Below are positions 8,345 through 16,050 of a DNA stretch of 33,287 nucleotides, piece after piece; the stretch's first letter is position 1; each line of letters begins with the position of its first letter. The DNA is taken from the NCBI GenBank assembly GCA_025056655.1, contig JANWVL010000110.1, positions 141,855 through 175,141 on the forward strand. Reading direction: 5' to 3'. The position numbers and the translations under genes were made by a program. The notes under the pieces were generated by a model. The model was not told the origin of the DNA, made no database searches, and worked only from the letters and a program-made list of their open reading frames with translations. The stretch comes from Candidatus Methylacidiphilales bacterium (GTDB lineage: Bacteria > Verrucomicrobiota > Verrucomicrobiia > Methylacidiphilales > JANWVL01).

Positions 8345-10123
8345 ATGTCCAAGCGAATACTTACCCTAGATATCGGGTCGCATGCAATTAAGCTTGCGGA
8401 ATTTTCTATCGATAAACAGAACGGCATCGTTCTAGTCCACTTTGGACAACAAGAGCTTCGTCAACGTAATTCCTCTTCGGAAGATCGTTCCACAGAAATT
8501 TCCCAAATCATCAAACAGCTCCTTTCTGAATACAAATCTCAAGCCCGAGAAGCTTTCCTCACCATCTCGTCGCAATCTACATTGATGAGGGCTGTCAAGT
8601 TGCCGCCAGTAGAAGCTGCCCAAATCGAAAAAATCATCGGTTTTGAGGCGCAACAAATCATCCCCTTTCCACTCGAAGAAATGGCCTGGGATTATCAAAT
8701 GGTTCCCTCACGTAGTGGAGATGGAGAAGAAGCCCTAATTGTCGCCGTTAAAAAAGAAATACTGGAACCAGAATGCCGTGCCATCGCCAACGCTGGGCTT
8801 CATGTCCAATTTGCCGATGCTGGCCCTCTAGCCCTTTACAACGCCTACCGTTTTAACTACGGATATCATCCCGAATCTGTCTTAATCCTCGATCTTGGGG
8901 CAAAAGCAACAAACCTCCTCTTCATCGAGGGATCTACTTTTTATTCCCGTTCCGTCCCCATTGCTGGCAATCACATCACTCAACAAATCGCCAACGAGTT
9001 CCAAGAGACTTTCCAAGCCGCAGAGACGCTCAAAAAGGGCAAAGGTTACGTCAATCTCGGTAACGACTATGCCGACACCGGCGATCCTACCTCGACTCGC
9101 ATCTCCCATCTTATTCGCAACACCATGCTCAAGCTCTACAGTGAGCTCACCCGTTCGATAAACTTTTACCGCACGCAACAAAACGGAGCCTCCCCAGTGA
9201 GAATCTACCTCACAGGCGGCACGGCTATGATTCCCTACCTCGATCTCTTTCTCGCCGAAAAGATGAAGCTGAGTGTTGAATATTTTAATCCCTTAAAAAA
9301 CATCAGCCTCCATCCCTCGATAGACCGTGAAGCTTTCCGATCCAAAGTTTTCTTCCTGAGCGAGCTTACTGGACTGGCTCTGCGGGCTGCAGGATCAGCT
9401 CCAATAGAAATTACTCTCAGCACTCCATGGATAAAGCAAAAAATCGCAGAGCGTCAACGTGCCCCATACCTCGTCGCGAGTCTAATCATCCTTTTTCTCT
9501 TATTCACCTTTAGTGCTACAGCCGTCTGGAGAGAAATCACTATCACCCAGCAACTCCTTGAAACAGCCCAAGCTGAAAATGCTCAATATCAGGCCACCGC
9601 AAGTCAACTTGAACCCCTCGAAAAAAATCTCGACCAACTCCAACACTACCTCGATCAAGCCAAAATCCTCGGCGATCAACGCCAATTCTGGCATCAAATC
9701 CTTAATGAACTCCACCGGTGCATTCCCGTCGGTGTCTGGATCACTGAACTTATTCCTCAATTCAACGGTTACGGCTTGAATGAGCTCGTCCCACCTGAAA
9801 AACCAGCTCCACCACCTTCTCGCCCCAAACCTTCAGCAGCTCCCTCTGGCACAACCGCACCACAAGCCGATGCATCCCCCAAGCCCGCTCCTCCCACACA
9901 AATCAACCAACTCAAGATCAAAGGCTTCTTTGAAAAAAATCTACAACCCGCCGTCATCAACACCTTCGTCTCAGCCCTCGCCGAATCCCCTCTCTTCGAT
10001 ATCAACCCCGAAAAAATCACCGAAGCCATTATCAGCACTGAGACGCCACAAGATTCTGACGCCCTCGGCTGGAGCTACGAACTCCGCATCAAACTCAAAA
10101 CCCCTCTCTCCATCCAGCCCTAG
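8345..10123 (+). CDS. pilM: PilM-like actin-fold ATPase fused to a PilN-like membrane domain
   Basis: This 592-residue protein is much longer than ordinary PilM (about 350). Residues 1-345 form the FtsA/PilM actin-like fold, with phosphate-1 loop LDIGSHAIKLAEF near 9-21, phosphate-2 loop LILDLGAKATNLLF near 180, and adenosine loop LTGGTAMIP near 290. One transmembrane helix follows at about 374-395, then a coiled coil (about 396-445) and a periplasmic PilN-like region. Inside that region lies a Pro/Ala-rich linker (about 480-520), before a last folded part starting INQLKIKGFF. In type IV pilus and type II secretion systems PilM holds PilN at the inner membrane; here both appear joined in one chain. 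It corresponds to Akkermansia Amuc_1101 by position. It is followed after 12 bases by the Amuc_1100-like gene. Confidence 0.85.
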   Translation: MSKRILTLDIGSHAIKLAEFSIDKQNGIVLVHFGQQELRQRNSSSEDRSTEISQIIKQLLSEYKSQAREAFLTISSQSTLMRAVKLPPVEAAQIEKIIGFEAQQIIPFPLEEMAWDYQMVPSRSGDGEEALIVAVKKEILEPECRAIANAGLHVQFADAGPLALYNAYRFNYGYHPESVLILDLGAKATNLLFIEGSTFYSRSVPIAGNHITQQIANEFQETFQAAETLKKGKGYVNLGNDYADTGDPTSTRISHLIRNTMLKLYSELTRSINFYRTQQNGASPVRIYLTGGTAMIPYLDLFLAEKMKLSVEYFNPLKNISLHPSIDREAFRSKVFFLSELTGLALRAAGSAPIEITLSTPWIKQKIAERQRAPYLVASLIILFLLFTFSATAVWREITITQQLLETAQAENAQYQATASQLEPLEKNLDQLQHYLDQAKILGDQRQFWHQILNELHRCIPVGVWITELIPQFNGYGLNELVPPEKPAPPPSRPKPSAAPSGTTAPQADASPKPAPPTQINQLKIKGFFEKNLQPAVINTFVSALAESPLFDINPEKITEAIISTETPQDSDALGWSYELRIKLKTPLSIQP

Positions 10124-10135
10124 CGATCACGCCCT

Positions 10136-11074
10136 ATGAAAACTAAATTTCCCCCCCTCCCTTGGCCATGGATCGCTGCTTATGCCTTAATCCTACTCCT
10201 CGGCACCATCGCCCTATGGCAACTCCAATCAATCTTAGAACAGAAGAAAAGCGAGCTTACCCAAGTCCTCCAGCAACAACAACAGCTCCTCCGACGCCGC
10301 TTCACGCCCGTCAACCTTAACGTCCAAGCCATCCAACAAACCCTCCAAGACTACAACTCACTCCAAAAAAATCTTCAACCCTTCCTCCACACCGGTATCG
10401 AAACACTCAAGCCCATCCGTGAAATCAACGCCATCAACTTCAAAGAAAAACTCGCAGAAAAAGTCAAACAACTGACCCAAAAAGCCAAGGAAAACAACAT
10501 CCGCCTCCCCCAAAATTTCTACTTCGGTTATTCCCTCTACAACAGTGAAATCAACCCCCCCGATCGAGCGACTCCTCTCCTTCAAAAACAACTCCTCGCC
10601 ATCGAAACGCTAGTCCTCACCCTCTACCAAGCTGGCATCGAGCAAATTCACGCCATCCGCAGAGCCCCTGATCCAGCGGAACCTCAATCTTCTAGCGTTC
10701 GCGGTGCCTCTCATCCCGACTATCTCCCCATATCCTCCAGCCTTAGCACCTCAGGCCATTACACCAACATCCCCATCGAAATCGAATTCAGCGCCCGCAC
10801 CGAGAGCCTCAGAAAAGCACTCAATGCACTACATAAATCACCCTATCTCCTCGTTCCCCGCGCCCTTGAAATCAAAAGCTCACGCACCTCTATCCCTCGC
10901 CTAAGCGACTTTCAAACCCAATCCGCTGAGCAAAGCGATCCCACCGTTCCGATCCTTGCCCTCGGGGATGAGACCGTAAGAGTCACCCTTCGCTCTGACC
11001 TCGTCGAATGGTCCTCAACTCAAGGCACCGAGCACATCTCCGTCAAATCCAATCCCCCTGCCCAGAATCCATGA
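10136..11074 (+). CDS. Amuc_1100-like membrane-anchored periplasmic protein (PilO-like)
   Basis: This 312-residue protein has an N-terminal membrane anchor (residues 10-29, WPWIAAYALILLLGTIALWQ), a Gln-rich coiled coil to about residue 50, then two alpha/beta domains. Compared from memory with Amuc_1100 of Akkermansia (317 residues), the same landmarks occur in order: a 'FGYSLYNSEIN' strand, the helix LLAIETLVLTLYQAGI, the strand IPIEIEFSA followed by helix RKALNALHKSPYLL, and a last strand VRVTLRSDLVEW. The fold is of the PilO/GspM ferredoxin-like type, which suggests a scaffold role beside the PilM-PilN fusion. Its stop overlaps the next start (ATGA at 11071-11074), showing translational coupling. 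The family call is good. The function in this organism is unknown. Confidence 0.75.
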   Translation: MKTKFPPLPWPWIAAYALILLLGTIALWQLQSILEQKKSELTQVLQQQQQLLRRRFTPVNLNVQAIQQTLQDYNSLQKNLQPFLHTGIETLKPIREINAINFKEKLAEKVKQLTQKAKENNIRLPQNFYFGYSLYNSEINPPDRATPLLQKQLLAIETLVLTLYQAGIEQIHAIRRAPDPAEPQSSSVRGASHPDYLPISSSLSTSGHYTNIPIEIEFSARTESLRKALNALHKSPYLLVPRALEIKSSRTSIPRLSDFQTQSAEQSDPTVPILALGDETVRVTLRSDLVEWSSTQGTEHISVKSNPPAQNP

Positions 11075-12210
11075 AAAACCACTGGCATCATCTCCTCCTC
11101 ATCCTCCTCTCTTTGATTGCTGCCGCATTGCTTTTTCAAAAAGCCACCTCATTCCCCACCCCTGAAGAAATCGGCGGCCCCAACCTCAAAAAACCCCCTC
11201 AAAAAAATCTCACCCCACCCACAAAAGAAGAGCTCCAAGCCATTCAATCTCCCTGGACGGAACCCAAAGAGTGGATTGCCCCACCCGGTGTCCCCAATCA
11301 ACTCTTCATCCCCCGCATGTGGCTATACTTCCCAGATCGCAACGAAGCCGAGCTGATCCAAGGCAATCTCGAAATAGACGGCATCCCCATAAGCTGGTTC
11401 GAAAAATATCGAATTAACTGGCGTATCCCGAAAATTGCCTTCATCGACTCCGACCAAGATGGATTTAGCAACCTCTACGAATATCGAAAAAACACAGCCC
11501 CATCCGATCCCCAGGAACATCCCGACTACACCGAGCTACTTCGCCTCAAGGATTTTGAAATCATCCCATTCCGCCTCCGCTTCCAAGCCGTCAACATGCT
11601 CGACGGACAAGAAGTATTTCAAATCAACCTCATGGACGATAACCCCCGATTCCCTCGCACCCTACGAGCATTCAACAAACGCATCAAAGAACGCATGATC
11701 ACCCCCGAAGCCGCTAAACTCCTACCCGAGCGCGACCGCGTCTTCCAACATTTCATCATCGACGCCTACCGCCCCAAACGCCAGACACAATTCAACGAAT
11801 CCACCAATCTCACCGAAGAAGTGGACGTCTCGGAGCTCGACATCGTCGATGAGCGCATCGGTGTCCCCATCACCCTTGTATTAAATAAAATCACGATTTC
11901 CCCCGACTCCAGCGCTGTCCTGATCCCCCTGCTCCCCGGTCGCACCAACCAAGAAATTCGCGTCCGCCAAGGCGAAGACTTCGAATTCCAATCTCAACAA
12001 TACCGCCTCATCAAAGCCACCTCGGAAAACGCCATCATCCGCAACCTAGCCAACGACACCGAAATCACAATTCCTCGCCTCCAAAATAAAGACCTCGACC
12101 TCGTCCCCATCAACTCGACAGCTCCGCCCCTAGAGCCGACGGAGACTCCATCCCCCACAACGTCACCCGATACGACTCGCACAACCTCTCCACTGCCGGC
12201 GGATCAATAA
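11071..12210 (+). CDS. Amuc_1099-like membrane-anchored protein of the pilus-like block
   Basis: The ATG at 11071 overlaps the previous stop and gives 379 residues; an in-frame upstream ATG at 11008 lies inside the Amuc_1100-like gene and is less likely. The product has one N-terminal hydrophobic helix (about 5-23), so it should be anchored in the inner membrane facing the periplasm. The sequence DSDQDGFSNLYEY near residues 128-140 looks like a single calcium-binding thrombospondin-type-3 or dockerin-like loop (DxDxDGxxN). By position it corresponds to Amuc_1099. The C terminus (about 347-379) is a Pro/Thr/Ser-rich, probably unstructured tail whose codons lie antisense to the conserved 3' end of lpxI. 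In Akkermansia a secretin gene (Amuc_1098) follows; here it is missing. Confidence 0.7.
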   Translation: MKNHWHHLLLILLSLIAAALLFQKATSFPTPEEIGGPNLKKPPQKNLTPPTKEELQAIQSPWTEPKEWIAPPGVPNQLFIPRMWLYFPDRNEAELIQGNLEIDGIPISWFEKYRINWRIPKIAFIDSDQDGFSNLYEYRKNTAPSDPQEHPDYTELLRLKDFEIIPFRLRFQAVNMLDGQEVFQINLMDDNPRFPRTLRAFNKRIKERMITPEAAKLLPERDRVFQHFIIDAYRPKRQTQFNESTNLTEEVDVSELDIVDERIGVPITLVLNKITISPDSSAVLIPLLPGRTNQEIRVRQGEDFEFQSQQYRLIKATSENAIIRNLANDTEITIPRLQNKDLDLVPINSTAPPLEPTETPSPTTSPDTTRTTSPLPADQ

Positions 12211-12946
12211 TCAAAGTCTTCCCCGCTTCCACACCGATCGCCGTCACACCATACTCCCGCGCCAATTCCACCGTTCGCTCGCCCACCACAGGCACATCAA
12301 ATCGCATATCCTGATTCGGCTCACTCACCTTCACCAACACACACCCCTTCCGTTTCCCAAGCTCCGCACCCCGTCGAATCATCGGATCCGTGCCCTCAAA
12401 CGCCTCCACCGCTAAGACCGTCCCTTGCTTCACCACCACCGCCTGACCGATCTTCCATTCGCTTATTTTTTTCGCGATTTGAAACCCATACCGCAAATCC
12501 TCCAACGTCCGCTCTTTCGGTATCGGCCCCGCACAATGGCCGCTCTTCGCCAGCCAATGCTCCACATAACGAGTCGCCGGCAACACCTTTATCCCCCGCG
12601 CCTCCAACTCATCTGCAATCGCACCAAATATCGAAGCCGCATTCCGCTCCTTCAACCGAGCAAGCAACATCAAGGCTTTCCAATCCGGCCGAAGCTCAAA
12701 CAAATTCGCCGGCCGAATCTGCCCCGCCATAATCACCTCCGCCACCCCCCCATCCTCCAAGACACGCAACATCCTCCCCAACTGCCCCACCCGCAACCAC
12801 GTCGTATCATAATTCTTGACCCACTCCTCATCCGTCTCATCATAAAAAGCAACCACCTTCACCTCCACCCCTTGATCTCGAGCAGAACGCGCCACCGCTG
12901 CCGGATACTTGCCGCGCCCCGCAATGATACCAAGTCGCCCTGCCAT
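12110..12946 (-). CDS. lpxI: UDP-2,3-diacylglucosamine pyrophosphatase LpxI
   Basis: This 278-residue protein belongs to the LpxI (DUF1009) family, which hydrolyses UDP-2,3-diacyl-GlcN to lipid X in lipid A synthesis and replaces LpxH in many bacteria. It begins MAGRLGIIAGRGKYPAAVA, the usual N-terminal motif. The middle part has VVVKQGTVLAVEAFEGTD (about 171-188), and the C-terminal part ends with GVEAGKTLIID (about 238-248), both family hallmarks. Its presence implies an LPS-type outer membrane. The last 33 codons overlap the opposite-strand Amuc_1099-like gene by 101 bases. Its coding strand is G-rich, unlike most other minus-strand genes here, whose coding strand is C-rich. Confidence 0.93.
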   Translation of the reverse strand: MAGRLGIIAGRGKYPAAVARSARDQGVEVKVVAFYDETDEEWVKNYDTTWLRVGQLGRMLRVLEDGGVAEVIMAGQIRPANLFELRPDWKALMLLARLKERNAASIFGAIADELEARGIKVLPATRYVEHWLAKSGHCAGPIPKERTLEDLRYGFQIAKKISEWKIGQAVVVKQGTVLAVEAFEGTDPMIRRGAELGKRKGCVLVKVSEPNQDMRFDVPVVGERTVELAREYGVTAIGVEAGKTLIIDPPAVERLCESYRVTLWGMESPSALGAELSS

Positions 12947-13030
12947 ATTCGGCCTAGCCTACGACAATCCCTGATTATAGCAAGATACAGTCCGTTTGCA
13001 TTTTGAAGCGCAAAACGTATGCTCTATAAC

Positions 13031-13402
13031 ATGAAACAGCCAGCCTTCTATCTCCCCCTTAGTCTAGCAATTTGTGTCGCCTTGGGGGGATGTGCCCAAC
13101 AGCAACCCACATGGGGAGGCGCTCGCGGTCCCGATATGCGCGTCGGCATCGGTGTCGGCACAGGGTGGGGTTCGCGATCCAGCGGAATCGGCGTAGGCGT
13201 AGGCACCTCCGTCTCTTTCCCCATCGGCACAGATCGACGAAGCCGAGACCAACGAGAACTGCAAGAATATCGCGCTTACCTCCGCGCCATGGATTTGACT
13301 AACCAGGAGCGTCAGCAAAAAAAACAAAAACCACTTGAAATCATGACTTTTGAGCAGTGGCGAGCGGCTCGAGAGCGACAATCAGCCCAGTCGCAGCCAT
13401 GA
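13031..13402 (+). CDS. Small glycine-rich lipoprotein, function unknown
   Basis: The ATG at 13031 gives 123 residues; an in-frame ATG at 13019 would add four. The first 20 residues form a lipoprotein signal with lipobox ALGGC (C21), so the protein is probably lipid-anchored in the envelope. A Gly/Val-rich stretch (about 40-60) with repeated GIGVG units follows, then a charged helical part rich in Arg, Glu and Gln (about 68-123). I do not recognise a named family. The stop overlaps the thiE start (ATGA at 13399-13402), so the two are translationally coupled, although no shared function is obvious. Confidence 0.75.
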   Translation: MKQPAFYLPLSLAICVALGGCAQQQPTWGGARGPDMRVGIGVGTGWGSRSSGIGVGVGTSVSFPIGTDRRSRDQRELQEYRAYLRAMDLTNQERQQKKQKPLEIMTFEQWRAARERQSAQSQP

Positions 13403-14058
13403 AATTACCTCAACGCCAAAAAATACTTCGCCAATCTCGCCTCTATGCGATTTTGGATTCCGCCTATCTCCCCTCTGATTCTGCCTTCATAAAAAAAACT
13501 GCAGAGCTTCTTCGCGCAGGAGTGAGGCTTTTTCAACTCCGCTTAAAAAACGAATCCCATAATCGCGTTCGCTCTCTCGTGGAGCTTGTAGCCCCTACAA
13601 TTCACGCGCAACGGGGACTTTTAATCTTAAACGATTACGCTGCATGGGCAGCCGAACTCCCCGTAGATGGAGTCCACGTCGGTCAAGACGATCTCTCAGT
13701 CTCAGACGTCCGCATGATTATTGGTTCACAACGCCTTGTCGGACTCTCCACGCACAGTCTAGATCAAGTGAGGGCAGCAAAAATCGTGCAGCCGGATTAC
13801 ATCGGCTTCGGACCACTCTACTCTACTCAGACCAAGCCGGATTACCCTCCGATCGGCCTTGAAAAGATCAGAGAAGCTACCCACTACATCGATCCCATCC
13901 CACTTTTTTGCATTGGAGGCATCACGCTGGAGCGGTTGCCCTCTGTAATTGCAGCCGGCGCGCAGCGTGTGGTCATCGTTTCCGCCCTCTTAAATGCTGA
14001 AAACAGCGAAGCCTACGCACGGCAAGTGATCGAGCGGCTTAGCTCGCTGAGTTCTTGA
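13399..14058 (+). CDS. thiE: Thiamine-phosphate synthase
   Basis: From the ATG at 13399, which overlaps the lipoprotein stop, the product has 219 residues, the normal ThiE length. It joins the hydroxymethylpyrimidine diphosphate and thiazole phosphate moieties to make thiamine phosphate. The TIM-barrel motifs are all visible: QLRLK at 46-50 (usually QLREK), HVGQDD at 93-98, GLSTHS at 115-120, GFGP at 136-139, TQTK at 143-146 and a GGI phosphate loop near the end. An open frame continues 14 codons upstream into the lipoprotein gene and is not part of ThiE. The related TenI regulators share the fold, but the TQTK and HVGQDD signatures favour the enzyme. The 3' end overlaps the converging prs gene by 20 bases. 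Confidence 0.88.
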   Translation: MKLPQRQKILRQSRLYAILDSAYLPSDSAFIKKTAELLRAGVRLFQLRLKNESHNRVRSLVELVAPTIHAQRGLLILNDYAAWAAELPVDGVHVGQDDLSVSDVRMIIGSQRLVGLSTHSLDQVRAAKIVQPDYIGFGPLYSTQTKPDYPPIGLEKIREATHYIDPIPLFCIGGITLERLPSVIAAGAQRVVIVSALLNAENSEAYARQVIERLSSLSS

Positions 14059-15001
14059 TTTCAAACAGTGAAGAGATCGATTGATCGGCGTGGATGCGAT
14101 CAATCGCTTCGGCCAGTAAGGGCGCTACGTCGAGAACTCGAATATTACAGCCCGCTGGGCATTTTACAGGTGTGCTATTGGTGGTGATCAGCTCTTCTAT
14201 GGGCGAATGCATCAATCGCTCAATGGCAAGATCCGTCAATATCGCATGAGAAACGGCCGCGAAAATGCGACGAGCACCATGTTCTTTTAGAACGCGTGCC
14301 GCGCTCGTGAGTGTGCCGGCAGTCTCCGTCAAATCATCCACTAGGAGGACGTCGCGACCTTTTACGTCGCCGACGACAAACTGCACTTCAGTCTCCGTAG
14401 CGCTCGTGCGGCGTTTCACGACTAGAGCCAGGCCAGCGTGAAGCATCTGTGAGTAATACGATGCCATTTTCATCCCGCCGACGTCTGGAGAGACGACGGT
14501 GAGATTCTCAAGGCCGAGCGTTTGCACGTATTTGTAAATCACGGGGGCAGCGTAGAGATGATCCACGGGAATATCAAAGAAGCCCTGGATCTGCTGGGCA
14601 TGGAGATCCATGGCTAGAATGCGGTTGGCTCCCGCGGCGACAAGGAGATTGGCGATGAGTTTCGCTGTGATCGGGACGCGTGGTTGATCTTTGCGGTCTT
14701 GCCGGGCGTAACCGTAGAACGGGATCACGGCGGTAATCCGCGCGGCGGACGCGCGCCGAGCTGCATCGATCATGATGAGCAGCTCCATGATGTTGTGATT
14801 GGTGGGGGGCGAAGTGGGCTGCAGGATGAAGAGGTCGCGACCGCGGATATTGTCGTGGTATTTCACAAAGGTCTCGCCGTCGGGGAAAGTGGTTACGTTG
14901 ACGACTCCAAGCTCGACGGAGAGGCAGCGGGCAATGGCTTCAGCGAGTGGACGGTTGGCGTTGCCGGAAAAAAGTTGCGGGGGAAGATTAAATCGTGACA
15001 T
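14039..15001 (-). CDS. prs: Ribose-phosphate pyrophosphokinase
   Basis: This 320-residue protein makes PRPP from ribose 5-phosphate and ATP for nucleotide, histidine and tryptophan synthesis. Visible features are FPDGETFVK (39-47), the flexible loop YARQDRKDQPR (98-108), H134 in the DLHAQQIQGFFDIPVDHLYA segment, SPDVGGMKMA (171-180) and the PRPP loop VDDLTETAGT (221-230). That loop usually reads VDDxIDTxGT, so the D-to-E change is a mild deviation. It starts 9 bases after the aldo/keto reductase stop, so both may share a transcript. Its last 20 bases overlap thiE tail to tail. Confidence 0.96.
   Translation of the reverse strand: MSRFNLPPQLFSGNANRPLAEAIARCLSVELGVVNVTTFPDGETFVKYHDNIRGRDLFILQPTSPPTNHNIMELLIMIDAARRASAARITAVIPFYGYARQDRKDQPRVPITAKLIANLLVAAGANRILAMDLHAQQIQGFFDIPVDHLYAAPVIYKYVQTLGLENLTVVSPDVGGMKMASYYSQMLHAGLALVVKRRTSATETEVQFVVGDVKGRDVLLVDDLTETAGTLTSAARVLKEHGARRIFAAVSHAILTDLAIERLMHSPIEELITTNSTPVKCPAGCNIRVLDVAPLLAEAIDRIHADQSISSLFEIKNSAS
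14078..14106. repeat. Perfect 10-bp inverted repeat at the thiE/prs junction
   Basis: CGATTGATCG at 14078-14087 and CGATCAATCG at 14097-14106 are perfect reverse complements with a 9-base loop. The hairpin starts 19 bases after the thiE stop and lies in the 3' coding region of prs. There is no T tract on the plus side, so it is not a standard intrinsic terminator. It could slow RNA polymerase or protect the thiE mRNA 3' end. Confidence 0.5.
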
Positions 15002-15010
15002 GGTGCAGGG

Positions 15011-16006
15011 CTATGGATTATCAAAGGGGAGAGGTTTGTTGCCGACTATTTGTTCGATTTGATTTAGCACCTCGGGTGTGAGTTTCTCAGTATCGTTGAG
15101 GGCTTGTAAGTTTTCCTGAAGCTGCTCCACTCGGGAAGCACCGAGGATGACCGTGGACACATATGGATTTTTTAGGCACCATGCGATGGCAAGGCGCGGA
15201 AGGCTGATAGAAAGGGAGTGCGCGAAAGCTTGAAGTTGTTGGATGATTTGGGCTTTTTGTGGAAAGGAGGGATGATCGATGGTCTTTTGGCGAAGCCATG
15301 AATACATCTCCATGCTGAGGCGGGAACCTTCTGCGGGGCGGCAGGCTTGGTGTTTTCCAGTGAGGAGACCAGAGGCAAGGGGGGACCAGGTGGTGAGGCC
15401 TAAGCCGATTGAGGAATAGAGTGGCGCGTATTCGATCTCGACGCGTTGGCGGCGAAAGAGGTTGTATTCGGGTTGCTCCATAGTAGGGGCAATGGCGTGC
15501 GTGGATCGAGCGATGCCAGCGGCCTCTGCAATCTGTGCGGCTGTCCATTCAGACGTGCCCCAGTAGAGAATTTTGCCTTGGCGAATCAGGAGAGTCATTG
15601 TCTCCACAATTTCATCTGTCGGAGTATCGGGGTCAGGACGATGACAAAAATAGAGATCGAGGTAATCCGTGCGAAGGCGCTTCAAGGCTGCATGGCAGGC
15701 ATCGGTGATATGTTTTCTACTGAGGCCGACTTGTGTGGGGCGATCGCCTCCCCAGAAGACTTTTGAGGAGAGGATGTAGGTATCGCGTGGCCAACCGAGC
15801 TCGTGGAGGATTGCGCCCATGGTTTCTTCGGAGCGTCCCATGGCATAGGCCTCGGCGTTATCAAAAAAATTCACGCCGTGGTCATAAGCCGTGCGCATGA
15901 GATCGCGGGCAGTCTCGTAAGAGATTTGCTGAGCAAAAGTGACCCAAGAGCCAAAGGAGAGTGCAGAGACTTTAAGACCAGATCGGCCTAAGCGGCGATA
16001 TTGCAT
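15011..16006 (-). CDS. Aldo/keto reductase of the Kv-beta (AKR6-like) group
   Basis: This 331-residue NADPH-dependent oxidoreductase has the TIM-barrel catalytic tetrad D49, Y54, K82 and H122. It opens MQYRRLGRSGLKVSALSFGSW, and its WxGD and WSPLASGLLTGK segments resemble the voltage-gated potassium channel beta-subunit-like bacterial reductases (YghZ/AKR14 and AKR6 groups). It probably reduces small aldehydes or ketones. The natural substrate cannot be read from sequence. It lies 9 bases upstream of prs on the same strand and is divergent from rmuC with a 44-base spacer. Confidence 0.9.
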   Translation of the reverse strand: MQYRRLGRSGLKVSALSFGSWVTFAQQISYETARDLMRTAYDHGVNFFDNAEAYAMGRSEETMGAILHELGWPRDTYILSSKVFWGGDRPTQVGLSRKHITDACHAALKRLRTDYLDLYFCHRPDPDTPTDEIVETMTLLIRQGKILYWGTSEWTAAQIAEAAGIARSTHAIAPTMEQPEYNLFRRQRVEIEYAPLYSSIGLGLTTWSPLASGLLTGKHQACRPAEGSRLSMEMYSWLRQKTIDHPSFPQKAQIIQQLQAFAHSLSISLPRLAIAWCLKNPYVSTVILGASRVEQLQENLQALNDTEKLTPEVLNQIEQIVGNKPLPFDNP

Positions 16007-16050
16007 AGACGTTCCTTTTCTAACGCTTCGAGGTGGGCTAACAAGGATTT

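Noticed and set aside
13003-13030. TTGAAG with TATAAC 16 bases later as promoter of the lipoprotein gene.
   Set aside because: Transcription would start inside the coding region, after both possible start codons.
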